A program made the translations under genes and the position numbers. From the NCBI GenBank assembly GCA_036393295.1, contig DASWHF010000012.1:1-30895 (forward strand): a stretch of DNA of 30,895 nucleotides, given 5' to 3'. This document shows positions 1 through 5,762 of this stretch, one piece after another (position 1 is the first letter of the stretch; each line of letters begins with the position of its first letter). The notes beneath the pieces were generated by a model. The model saw nothing but the letters and a program-made list of their open reading frames with translations. It searched no databases and had not been told where the DNA came from. Source of the DNA: DASWHF01 sp036393295 (lineage in GTDB: Bacteria; Pseudomonadota; Gammaproteobacteria; Acidiferrobacterales; UBA6901).

Positions 1-591
1 CTTGGGCTGCGCCAATATCCGTTTGATGAATGCATTGTCCGCTCGAAGACGTTTGTCGAGTTCTTTGCGGGAATACACCGTCGGATTCACGGTCCGTCCG
101 AGCCGCTGCGTCGCGCCTTCCAGAACGGTGAACAGGTCGGCATAAGACAGGCTGTCGCTCACCACCATCAGATCGATATCGCTCTTCGCCGTATCCTGTT
201 TCTTGGCCACCGAACCATACACGAAGGCCGCGGTGATTCGCTTGGCCAACGGCGCGAGCGCCTCCCGCAACGGCTCGGTCAGGCCGACGGTCTTCCGCGC
301 GATCGCACAAAGCTCGGCGAAGATCGGCGACTTCGGATTGGCCTGGTAGTGCTTCTGCGTTCCGATGCGCGTGACCGTCACCAGCCCGCTGTCCGCCAGA
401 CGCGCCAGCTCGCGCTGTACCGCGCCGGAGCCGCCGCCGGCGAGACGGATCAGCTCGGTAGCGAAGAAACTGCGTTCCGGCTGACCGAACAGATACGCCA
501 GCACCCGCTGCTGGACGGTCGAGAACAGCGCGCCGGCCAGGCTGGCGTGCTTCGGGGTCTTGACGGCCCTGGGTTTGGCTCTTGTGCCCAT
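1..591 (-). CDS. HTH-domain nucleotidyltransferase, partial (C-terminus off left edge)
   Basis: Reading leftward, the frame is open from a cluster of in-frame ATGs (621, 612, 600, 591) to the window edge. The N-terminal ~90 residues form a winged-helix DNA-binding domain (ALFSTVQQRVLAYLFGQPER, then a GSGAVQRELARL recognition region). A polymerase-beta-type nucleotidyltransferase domain follows, with the signature VYGSVAKKQD...SDIDLMVV: the GS motif and the two metal-binding aspartates are intact. Family knowledge: these fusions act as DNA-binding regulators or MNT-like components; the substrate is unknown. I chose ATG 591 because the protein then begins MGTRAKPRA, the usual N-terminus of relatives as I recall them, and because the likely promoter would start transcription almost at this codon. 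None of the four ATGs has a Shine-Dalgarno sequence. Any partner gene would lie beyond the edge. Confidence 0.85.
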   Translation of the reverse strand, partial: MGTRAKPRAVKTPKHASLAGALFSTVQQRVLAYLFGQPERSFFATELIRLAGGGSGAVQRELARLADSGLVTVTRIGTQKHYQANPKSPIFAELCAIARKTVGLTEPLREALAPLAKRITAAFVYGSVAKKQDTAKSDIDLMVVSDSLSYADLFTVLEGATQRLGRTVNPTVYSRKELDKRLRADNAFIKRILAQPK

Positions 592-620
592 ATTGGGCAT
601 ATTAATGCCCATTCTGGGCA
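585..620. promoter_or_regulatory. Tandem palindromic operator over the nucleotidyltransferase promoter
   Basis: Two perfect 15-bp palindromes, TGCCCATATTGGGCA (585-599) and TGCCCATTCTGGGCA (606-620), are separated by TATTAA. Their period is 21 bp, two helical turns. On the minus strand a promoter-like pair, TTGAAC (627-622) and TAATAT (604-599) with a 17-nt spacer, is interleaved with them. Autorepression by the adjacent HTH protein is inferred. Confidence 0.7.
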
Positions 621-675
621 TGTTCAAGCGCACTGGGATTATTGAAACCTCAATGAGCCCTCAGGAACAGATATA

Positions 676-876
676 TTATTTTGATTTCCTTGGCCTGCCG
701 CTCGGCCTTATTTCGTACTTAACCACTTCAGTCCTGCGTAGAAACTGCGTGCCCGCCACCTCATAGGTCTTTAGCTTCCCCTGCCGTACAAGCTTGGCTA
801 TGGCCTGCCGCGAGACACCACGAAGTCTCGCGGCCTCCGCTTGAGTAATGAGGTCTGACAATAAATCGGTTGACAA
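676..876 (-). CDS. Excisionase/MerR-type small helix-turn-helix protein
   Basis: This is a 66-residue protein. Its core ITQAEAARLRGVSRQAIAKL is a typical helix-turn-helix of the excisionase-like (winged, MerR-related) family, followed by KLVRQGKLKTYEVAGTQFLRRTEVVKY, the usual wing and 'lives in this column' strand, and a basic tail (RPSGRPRKSK). It starts with TTG at 876 preceded by a weak AGG; an internal TTG could also serve. Such proteins act as recombination directionality factors or small repressors. No integrase is visible, so which role applies here is unknown. The gene is AT-richer than the core chromosome to the right, in keeping with an accessory origin. Confidence 0.65.
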   Translation of the reverse strand: MSTDLLSDLITQAEAARLRGVSRQAIAKLVRQGKLKTYEVAGTQFLRRTEVVKYEIRPSGRPRKSK

Positions 877-898
877 TGTAAACCTATTTATCTACGAT
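870..898 (+). promoter_or_regulatory. Sigma-70-type promoter, rightward
   Basis: A perfect -35 TTGACA (870-875), a 17-nt spacer and TACGAT (893-898, four of six to consensus). It overlaps the TTG start of the leftward HTH gene, so that protein could control its divergent neighbour by binding here. The target transcript would cover the inverted repeat at 921-962 and the small ORF after it. Confidence 0.45.
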
Positions 899-920
899 TG
901 GCCAAGTGGCTTTCGGGTCC

Positions 921-962
921 GCCCGATTTTAGCCCATGGCACATTTTTGTCCTAAATCGGGC
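921..962. repeat. Inverted repeat in the leader region
   Basis: GCCCGATTTTAG (921-932) pairs with CTAAATCGGGC (952-962): 11 base pairs with one bulged T and a 19-nt loop. There is no T-run after it, so it is not an obvious intrinsic terminator. It may be an operator or an RNA leader hairpin. Confidence 0.5.
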
Positions 963-1069
963 AATCCGCCCGGCTACTGGTCGCGAACCGATGCGAAGAA
1001 AGGCGCGCACTAAGAATATGCCCAGCTCAAGAAAGAAGGTCGATAGCAGATCGGCTGTGCCCGCGCGAA

Positions 1070-1294
1070 TTGCTGACCTTGTACGACGAATTGACGGCAG
1101 TCCATGCCTGCAGCACCTTTGTCATGCGGGCTCTGGCTGCCACGCTGGTCAGCCGGGACGGATTGGACGAACGTTCGGCAAACGGGGCGGTGTTTTGCGC
1201 TCAGTGGCTGAACGGCCGCACGGCCAAGCTTGAGCGGCAGCTCAAGAACATCGTGTCGCAGGCCTACGCTTCCACGACGACAGCTGGGTCGTAA
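1070..1294 (+). CDS. Small hypothetical protein, possibly frameshifted at its start
   Basis: The 74-codon frame from TTG 1070 reads like a real helical protein (LYDELTAVHACSTFV, then GAVFCAQWLNGRTAKLERQL), with sensible composition and no low-complexity bias. I do not recognise the family. No ribosome site precedes TTG 1070. A plausible N-terminus (MPSSRKKVDSRSAVPAR from ATG 1018) lies in the neighbouring frame directly upstream, so a one-base indel near 1062-1070 may have split the gene. Its codon positions are less biased than in the core genes, so it could still be chance coding. Confidence 0.35.
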   Translation: MLTLYDELTAVHACSTFVMRALAATLVSRDGLDERSANGAVFCAQWLNGRTAKLERQLKNIVSQAYASTTTAGS

Positions 1295-1374
1295 CCCGGT
1301 CGAGCAAACGGGAGTAATTGGGGGCGTACCGGGATTTCGTACTGTATGGACGTCCGTCGCGTGACCGGGTCGAG

Positions 1375-1809
1375 TCAAGGGCGAATGTGTTGAAATTCGT
1401 CGATGAACCTTTCGCGCTCAATGTGTTGCTGCGTTGAGTACCGGCCATTGCGTGGGGTCAGTCTCAGGTAATGCTCGAGCACCAGGTCTGCGCGTCTGGC
1501 TTTGTACGATCTCAGATAGGGCGCGATCTGACTGAGCAGTGCCAATGCCTGTCGATTGGTGACGACATAGGTCATGCTCGGAGTATGTTCCGGGTGGGCG
1601 ATTCGCTTACGGGTGATTTTGCCGACGCCGGTGGCGTTCCGGACGAATTCGAGCAGTGCGGTCTCGGTGTTGGCAATGCTGATGGCGAGCTGGCGGTTGT
1701 CTTGGCGGTGTTTGCGGCTCAGTGCGATTGTCCCTTCGCCGTCGATCAGGCCGGCGATATAGGCGGCGTCCTCGCGGCTGAGGGTCCGGGTCTTCTTGTA
1801 TCGATTCAC
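1375..1809 (-). CDS. LAGLIDADG homing endonuclease
   Basis: This 144-residue protein has one LAGLIDADG motif near the N-terminus (IAGLIDGEG at residues 18-26; the acidic residue of the final DG is E25, a common variant), then the typical strand-rich DNA-contact region (GTIALSRKHRQDNRQLAISIANTETALLEF split over residues 26-55) and C-terminal helices. Single-motif enzymes of this size act as homodimers that cut long pseudo-palindromic sites, usually in intron-lacking alleles. The start is GTG 1809, chosen because AGGGAGG lies at 1820-1814, four bases upstream; a longer frame to 1869 has no such site. It is encoded on the same strand as ssrA, 83 nt beyond the tmRNA 3' end and outside the group I intron. 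Read-through from ssrA is plausible. The target is inferred to be the intronless ssrA T-arm. Confidence 0.85.
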   Translation of the reverse strand: MNRYKKTRTLSREDAAYIAGLIDGEGTIALSRKHRQDNRQLAISIANTETALLEFVRNATGVGKITRKRIAHPEHTPSMTYVVTNRQALALLSQIAPYLRSYKARRADLVLEHYLRLTPRNGRYSTQQHIERERFIDEFQHIRP

Positions 1810-1857
1810 GTCGCCTCCCTGCGAGCGGCTCACGGCAAGGTGTGGACAAGCGAATGG

Positions 1858-1882
1858 ACCCCGGACCATCCTGGTCCGGGGT
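1858..1882. terminator. Strong hairpin just after the ssrA 3' end
   Basis: CCCCGGACCA (1859-1868), loop TCC, TGGTCCGGGG (1872-1881), extended by one A-T pair. The T-run (TTTT, 1882-1885) follows only when it is read rightward, so it should stop plus-strand transcription entering ssrA. Read leftward, the RNA hairpin is followed by UCCAUUCG, which predicts weak termination of ssrA and leaves room for read-through into the endonuclease gene. Confidence 0.65.
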
Positions 1883-1909
1883 TTTCGACAATTGGTGGAG
1901 GCGGCGGGA

Positions 1910-2197
1910 CAGCTGATCCACTTCTTTCGAAATGGGCTGGACTATGCCTTCACCCGTCGCCGATCGCCGGTGACGGGTGCGGGGCGTGTTATCCATGACG
2001 CAAGCGCCATGGATCCTAGTATCGGCTCATCCGTTACCGCCGGACCAGCCGGTCTATGAGTCTCTACAGGGCAGGCCTGAGGTTGGCCCTCTTCCTACCC
2101 CTCGGCGTCGCCATGCCACCTGCCGGTGGCGTCAGGGTTCGCCGATGTGAGCCCCGTTTTCACTCTGCCCTCGCGGGCAGAGGCGACCATGGTGTTA
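1910..2197 (-). mobile_element. Group I intron (self-splicing ribozyme) in the tmRNA T-loop
   Basis: This is 288 nt with no internal ORF, beginning with U after the exon's terminal U and ending in G (1910), as the family requires. P1: exon CGAU plus intron UA pairs with UGGUCG, giving the U-G pair at the 5' splice site. P2: 2163-2182, an 8-bp stem with a GCGA tetraloop. P4: CGGCG (2144-2140) with CGCCG (2107-2103). P5: hairpin 2115-2130. P3 candidate: GGCUC (2153-2149) with GAGCC (2028-2024). P7: GACU (2062-2059) with AGUC in CAUAGUC (1946-1940). P8: 1952-1978, followed by J8/7 GAAGGC. P9: 1918-1935 with a GAAA tetraloop. GUAGAGACU, GUGAAGGCAUAGUCCAG and the P4/P5 segment match my memory of the Azoarcus tRNA-Ile intron (subgroup IC3). 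An extra stem between P7 and P3 makes the subgroup uncertain. Confidence 0.93.
1991..2014 (-). other. Peripheral hairpin within the group I intron
   Basis: ATCCATGACG and CGCCATGGAT flank CAAG, forming a 10-bp stem (one G-U) in the intron RNA between the P3 and P8 strands. It is not part of the minimal core and may be a peripheral domain or a remnant of a lost insertion. Confidence 0.6.
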
Positions 2198-2546
2198 ATC
2201 GAACCCGCGTCCGCAAGCCCTCCGCCGTCCGGTTCTACATGCGTAGTCTGTCTTCGATTTAACCCGCCGTCCTCCGGCAGACAGGAGAATCGGAAGGCTT
2301 AGCCCGCTTCAGTTTAACGTGGACTCAACAGGCACGAGGCCACGCGATCCCGTGTGGATGACCTTCCAGCCCGGCCCACGGGCGAGACGTAGGTGGAAGG
2401 TTAGCGGGGATTAAGCCGCTAAGGCGTAGTTGTCGTCGTTGGCAACTATAAGTTTGCAGCTGGATTTACGAGGTATTCTGCCCCTCGGCATGCCCCGGAG
2501 GTTTCATGACCCACGTCGAAGCCGTGTCGCCCCCATTACTTCAGAT

Positions 2547-2573
2547 ACAAGTTGCAAGTGACAAGTGGCAAGG
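2547..2573. repeat. Heptad repeat (GTGGCAA family), copy 1
   Basis: Three 7-bp units read GTTGCAA GTGACAA GTGGCAA. They lie between the ssrA promoter and the mature tmRNA 5' end, in RNA that 5' processing would remove. The same family occurs at 13602-13732 and 24084-24114. Confidence 0.65.
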
Positions 2574-2603
2574 AAAACCGTCGCCGCCTGTCGATGCTGA
2601 GAC

Positions 2604-2632
2604 AGTATAGCGGAGGCGGGGTTCCGTGTCAG
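2604..2632 (-). promoter_or_regulatory. ssrA promoter
   Basis: On the minus strand CTGACA (2632-2627), a 17-nt spacer and TATACT (2609-2604), both five of six to consensus. It begins 19 bp after the smpB stop codon and about 63 bp before the mature tmRNA 5' end, so ssrA can be transcribed independently of smpB and its leader removed by RNase P. Confidence 0.7.
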
Positions 2633-2650
2633 GAAGTCGATGCGGGCCGG

Positions 2651-3124
2651 TCAGTGGGATTTCATGGCGCGCTCCGCCTCGCGGGCGCGTTCGCGGTCCT
2701 TGAGGGCGGCGCGCTTGTCGTGCTGCTGCTTGCCCTTGGCCAGCCCGATTTCGAGCTTGGCCTTGCCCCTTTTCCAGTACAGCGACAGCGGCACCAGGGT
2801 ATAGCCCTTGCGCTCGACGGCGCCGATCAGCTTGCCGATCTCCTCGGCGTGCAGCAGCAGCTTGCGCTTGCGCGTCGGGTCGGGGCGCACGTGCGTCGAG
2901 GCCGAGGCGAGCGGCGAGATATGCGCGCCGATCAGCCAGACCTCGGCATTCTCGACGACCACGTAGCTCTCCTTGAGCTGGGCACGGCCGGCGCGCAGGC
3001 TCTTGACCTCCCAGCCCTCGAGCGCGAGCCCGGCCTCGAACTTCTGCTCGATGAAGTAGTCGTGCCAGGCCTTCTTGTTCTGGGCGATGTTGGCGGGGGC
3101 GGGCTTATCGGTCTTCTTGGCCAT
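2651..3124 (-). CDS. smpB: SsrA-binding protein SmpB
   Basis: SmpB binds the tRNA-like domain of tmRNA and brings it to stalled ribosomes for trans-translation. The 157 residues match the family length. The N-terminus IAQNKKAWHDYFIEQKFEAG, then GLALEGWEVKSLRAGRAQL and the YVVVENAEVWLIGAHISP strand are conserved beta-barrel elements. The lysine/arginine-rich tail (GLAKGKQQHDKRAALKDRER) is the part that folds as a helix on the ribosome. It starts at ATG 3124 and is followed on the same strand by ssrA, so the two partners of the system are adjacent. Confidence 0.98.
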   Translation of the reverse strand: MAKKTDKPAPANIAQNKKAWHDYFIEQKFEAGLALEGWEVKSLRAGRAQLKESYVVVENAEVWLIGAHISPLASASTHVRPDPTRKRKLLLHAEEIGKLIGAVERKGYTLVPLSLYWKRGKAKLEIGLAKGKQQHDKRAALKDRERAREAERAMKSH

Positions 3125-3170
3125 GGCGGTGGGCGGCCATGGCCACCCCTGTAAAGTCGTTCGATTCCTT

Positions 3171-3176
3171 TATAAT
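3171..3176 (+). promoter_or_regulatory. -10 box upstream of the transporter
   Basis: A perfect TATAAT lies 40 bp before the transporter start, in the 91-bp divergent gap to smpB. No good -35 stands at 16-18 bp. The reverse strand of the same AT-rich patch could serve smpB. Confidence 0.4.
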
Positions 3177-3215
3177 AACAGCTAGGATGCCATTCCTCCC
3201 AAACAGCGCCGGCCG

Positions 3216-4595
3216 ATGCCGATAAAAATCCCCAAGCCGGTCCACGGCCAATGGTCCTCGGCCGGCATCTTCGTCCTGGCGGCGACCGGCTTCGCCATCG
3301 GGTTGAAGAACATCTGGCAGTTCCCCTATCACGCCGGCCTGTACGGCGGCGGGGCGTTCATCCTGGTCTATGTGTGCTTCGTGTTCCTGTTGGGGGTGCC
3401 GCTGCTCATGACCCAGGTGATGCTCGGGCGGCTCGGGCGGCAGTCGCCGCTCGGCACGCTCAGGCACCTGGTGCGGCGCGAGCGGGTGTCGCGCCACTGG
3501 CTGATTGCCGGAGGCTTGAGCGTCGCCGTGGCGTTTCTGATCCTGTCCTATTTCAGCGCGATCGCCGGCTGGATCCTGGCGTATCTGATGCGCGCGGTAT
3601 TCGGCGGCCTGCAAGGGCAGAGCGCCGACAGCGCCGGCGCGCTGTTCTCGGCGCTGATCCGCGATCCGGAGAAGCAGCTGTTCTGGTACTCGCTGTTCAT
3701 CTTCCTGACCATGGTGGTGACGGCGCGCGGCGTGCGCCTTGGGATCGAACTGGCGGTGAAGTTCGCGGTGCCGGTGCTGCTGGGGCTGTTGGTGGTGCTG
3801 GCGGTCTACGCGGTCAGTGTCGGCGCGCTCAATCAGAGCCTGAACCTGTTTCTCGCGCCCGATTTCACGCGCTTGTCCGGCATCGGGCTGTTGACGGCGC
3901 TCGGCGACGCGTTCTTCAGCCTCGGTCTCGGCGTCGGCGTCATGCTGCTGTACGGCGCCTATCTGCCGGCGGATGCGCCGATCGCGCGGGTCTCGGTGCT
4001 GGTCGTCGCGATCGACTGCATCGCCGGCCTGCTCGGCGGCCTGATCGTGTTTCCGGTGGTCCTGGCCGCCGGCCCGGAGACGCAATCCGGCGTCGGCCTG
4101 GTGTTCCAGTCTCTGGTGGTGGGCTTCGACGGTCTGCCGGGCGGCGGGCTGATGCGCGCGCTGTTCTTCGTCATGCTGGTGCTGGTCGCCTGGATGTCGA
4201 GCATCGCGCTCGCCGAGCTGGTGGTCGCGTGGCTGGTCGAGCGCTTCGCGCTCGCCCGGGTGCGGGCCGCCGCGCTCACCGGCGTCGGCGCCTGGCTGTT
4301 GGGCGTGGCCACCATCCTGTCGTTCAATTACTGGCGGTTCACGTTCCCGGTCTTCGGGCAGATCAAGACCTATGGGTTCTTCGACCTGTTGCAGATACTC
4401 ACCTCCAGCATCATGCTGCCGGTGATCGGCCTGCTGCTGGCGCTGTTCGGCGGCTGGGTGCTCAAGCCGGCGACCACGCGCGAGGTGCTGAACCTGCGCT
4501 CCCCCTGCGCCTACGACGCCTGGCTGTGGCTGACGCGGCTGGCCGTGCCGGCGTGGATGCTGATCGTCCTCGTCAACATGAGGTTGTACCTGTGA
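3216..4595 (+). CDS. Sodium-dependent transporter, NSS (SNF) family
   Basis: This 459-residue integral inner-membrane protein has about eleven or twelve hydrophobic segments. TM1 carries the NSS hallmark FAIGLKNIWQFPYHAG, in the region that forms the sodium and substrate site in LeuT, followed by GLYGGGAFILVYVCFVFLLG and PLLMTQVMLGR. Family members import amino acids or amines with sodium; the substrate cannot be read from sequence. There is no clear Shine-Dalgarno before ATG 3216. The gene overlaps ratA at its 3' end (GTGA), so the two are probably co-transcribed. Confidence 0.9.
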   Translation: MPIKIPKPVHGQWSSAGIFVLAATGFAIGLKNIWQFPYHAGLYGGGAFILVYVCFVFLLGVPLLMTQVMLGRLGRQSPLGTLRHLVRRERVSRHWLIAGGLSVAVAFLILSYFSAIAGWILAYLMRAVFGGLQGQSADSAGALFSALIRDPEKQLFWYSLFIFLTMVVTARGVRLGIELAVKFAVPVLLGLLVVLAVYAVSVGALNQSLNLFLAPDFTRLSGIGLLTALGDAFFSLGLGVGVMLLYGAYLPADAPIARVSVLVVAIDCIAGLLGGLIVFPVVLAAGPETQSGVGLVFQSLVVGFDGLPGGGLMRALFFVMLVLVAWMSSIALAELVVAWLVERFALARVRAAALTGVGAWLLGVATILSFNYWRFTFPVFGQIKTYGFFDLLQILTSSIMLPVIGLLLALFGGWVLKPATTREVLNLRSPCAYDAWLWLTRLAVPAWMLIVLVNMRLYL

Positions 4596-5029
4596 CCACG
4601 GTGCGCAAATCGGCGCTGGTGCCCTACAGTGCGCACGAAATGTACGAGCTCGTGGCCGACATCGAGCGCTACGGCGAGTTCCTGCCGTGGTGCGGCGGGG
4701 CGCGCATCCTGGCGCGCGACGGCGACACGGTGACGGCGGCGATCCTGATCGCCTACCGTGGCGTCAACAAGAGCTTCACCACCCGCAATAGTGTGGTGCC
4801 GGATCGGTCGATGGAGATGCGCCTGGTCGAGGGCCCGTTCCGGCACCTGCTCGGCAACTGGCGCTTCGAGCCGCTCGAGGAGCATGCCAGCAAGGTGTCG
4901 CTCGACCTCGAGTTCGAGTTCGCCAACCCGCTGCTGGCCATCGCCGTCGGGCCGGTGTTCAACCACATCGCCAACGGCCTGGTCGACAGCTTCCGCAAGC
5001 GCGCCGCGCAGATGCATGGAGCGCGTTGA
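4592..5029 (+). CDS. ratA: RatA/Coq10-type START-domain protein
   Basis: The 145-residue protein is a single START/polyketide-cyclase domain: VRKSALVPYSAHEMYELVAD at the N-terminus, ERYGEFLPWCGGARI, then EGPFRHLLGNWRFEPL and FEFANPLLAIAVGPVF. E. coli RatA was reported to block 70S assembly, while related Coq10 proteins bind ubiquinone; which role applies here is unknown. It starts with GTG 4592, sharing bases with the transporter stop (GTGA), with GAGG at 4580-4583 eight bases upstream. The frame is open far upstream of 4592, but that stretch is the transporter read in another frame. rnfH begins inside its last codons. Confidence 0.93.
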   Translation: MTTVRKSALVPYSAHEMYELVADIERYGEFLPWCGGARILARDGDTVTAAILIAYRGVNKSFTTRNSVVPDRSMEMRLVEGPFRHLLGNWRFEPLEEHASKVSLDLEFEFANPLLAIAVGPVFNHIANGLVDSFRKRAAQMHGAR

Positions 5030-5315
5030 CGTCGTGCAGGTCGAGGTGGTCTACGCCGCGGCGGACGAGCAGGTCGTGCTGACGGTCGAGCTTGCCGCGC
5101 CGGCGACGGTCGAGCAGGCGATCCGGGCGTCGGGGATGCTCGCGCGTTTTCCGCAGATCGACCTGGCGCGTCAGCCGGTCGGCATCCACGGCCGGCGCGC
5201 CGCGCTGCACGATCCGCTCCGCGACGGCGACCGCGTCGAGATCTACCGGCCGCTGATCGCCGACCCCAAGGCCGCGCGGCGCCGGCGCGCCGGCACGGAA
5301 GGGCGTCGGCGCTAG
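5016..5315 (+). CDS. rnfH: RnfH-family ubiquitin-like protein
   Basis: A 99-residue small beta-grasp protein (UPF0125). Diagnostic parts are VEVVYAAADEQVVLTVEL at the start, SGMLARFPQIDL in the middle and PLRDGDRVEIYRPLIADPKAARRRRA at the end. The ATG at 5016 overlaps the last 14 bases of ratA, the usual ratA-rnfH (ratA-ratB) pairing. The function is poorly defined. It ends with a strongly basic tail, and its last four bases overlap the end of convergent bamE. Confidence 0.93.
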   Translation: MERVDVVQVEVVYAAADEQVVLTVELAAPATVEQAIRASGMLARFPQIDLARQPVGIHGRRAALHDPLRDGDRVEIYRPLIADPKAARRRRAGTEGRRR

Positions 5316-5680
5316 GGTTGGGCGGCCGGTGCGGGCGCGAGGTGGGCCGGCACATCGTCGCCGGTCACGGCCACCACGGCGTCGTTCTTGAAGAATACGG
5401 CAACGTGGCGCCGTTCCTTGAGCTTGCCGGCCAGTTCCAGCGTGTAGGGGTAGTCCCAGCGGCTGGGGTGGAAGGGATCGCGGATCAGCGGCGTCCCGAG
5501 CAGGAAGCGCACCTGGCGCGGCGTCATGCCGAGTTTGAGATTTTCCAGCATCTCGGCGGTGACCATGTTGCCCTGCTGGACGTCGGCCTTGTAGAGCGAT
5601 ATGCAGCCGCCGAGCAGGCCCGGTGTCAAGGCGATGAACATCCAGCGATATCGAGCACGATCCCGGCGCGGCTTTGGCAT
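5312..5680 (-). CDS. bamE: Outer-membrane assembly lipoprotein BamE
   Basis: BamE is a small lipoprotein of the BAM complex that inserts beta-barrel proteins into the outer membrane. The signal peptide ends in a lipobox LGGC, giving a lipidated Cys26. The SmpA/OmlA fold follows: YKADVQQGNMVTAEMLENLK, LGMTPRQVRFLLGTPLIRDPF, RWDYPYTLE and the final VAVFFKNDAVVAV strand. Length is 122 residues. It is divergent from fur, the standard gammaproteobacterial arrangement, and converges on rnfH. Confidence 0.96.
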   Translation of the reverse strand: MPKPRRDRARYRWMFIALTPGLLGGCISLYKADVQQGNMVTAEMLENLKLGMTPRQVRFLLGTPLIRDPFHPSRWDYPYTLELAGKLKERRHVAVFFKNDAVVAVTGDDVPAHLAPAPAAQP

Positions 5681-5762
5681 TGGGGCCCCAAGTGATTTAC
5701 ACTCCGGCCATCATAGCCCACGGCCCCCGGGCCCGTCACCCGCGATCGCAGAAGGAAACCGC

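Larger units (their letters stand above)
1893..2534 (-). ncRNA. ssrA: tmRNA, interrupted by a group I intron
   Basis: The tmRNA rescues stalled ribosomes together with SmpB. The 5' end GGGGGCG (2534-2528) pairs with CGCCTCC (1903-1897) to make the acceptor stem, followed by A and an encoded CCA (1895-1893). The conserved start GGGGGCGACACGGCTTCGAC is present. The tag frame (2443-2411) encodes ANDDNYALAA and a TAA stop; the commonest form has E at the fourth position. The T-arm is split: GCGGGTTCGAT ends at 2198, and TCCCGC resumes at 1909. Removing 1910-2197 restores a perfect GCGGG-TTCGATT-CCCGC arm and gives a mature RNA of 354 nt, close to the usual ~360. Exons are 2534-2198 and 1909-1893. 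The gene lies directly downstream of smpB on the same strand. Confidence 0.97.

Noticed and set aside
1292..1371. ACCCGGTC / GACCGGGT inverted pair
   Set aside because: Only 8 bp, 64 nt apart, with no T-run or gene association; could be chance at this GC content.
1910..2197. The insert as an island att site or an insertion sequence
   Set aside because: No transposase, no terminal inverted repeats, no duplicated ssrA end; the ribozyme helices explain it.
1893..2534. ssrA as a pseudogene truncated by an insertion
   Set aside because: The 3' end is present after the insert, the insert carries a full group I core, and excision restores the T-arm exactly.
2056..3154. Plus-strand frames across ssrA and smpB (2056-2262, 2552-3154)
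   Set aside because: They are antisense to tmRNA and to a clear smpB; no protein-like motifs or ribosome sites.
3251..4591. Long frame leading into ratA
   Set aside because: Only the part from GTG 4592 matches the ratA family; the rest is the transporter read in another frame.
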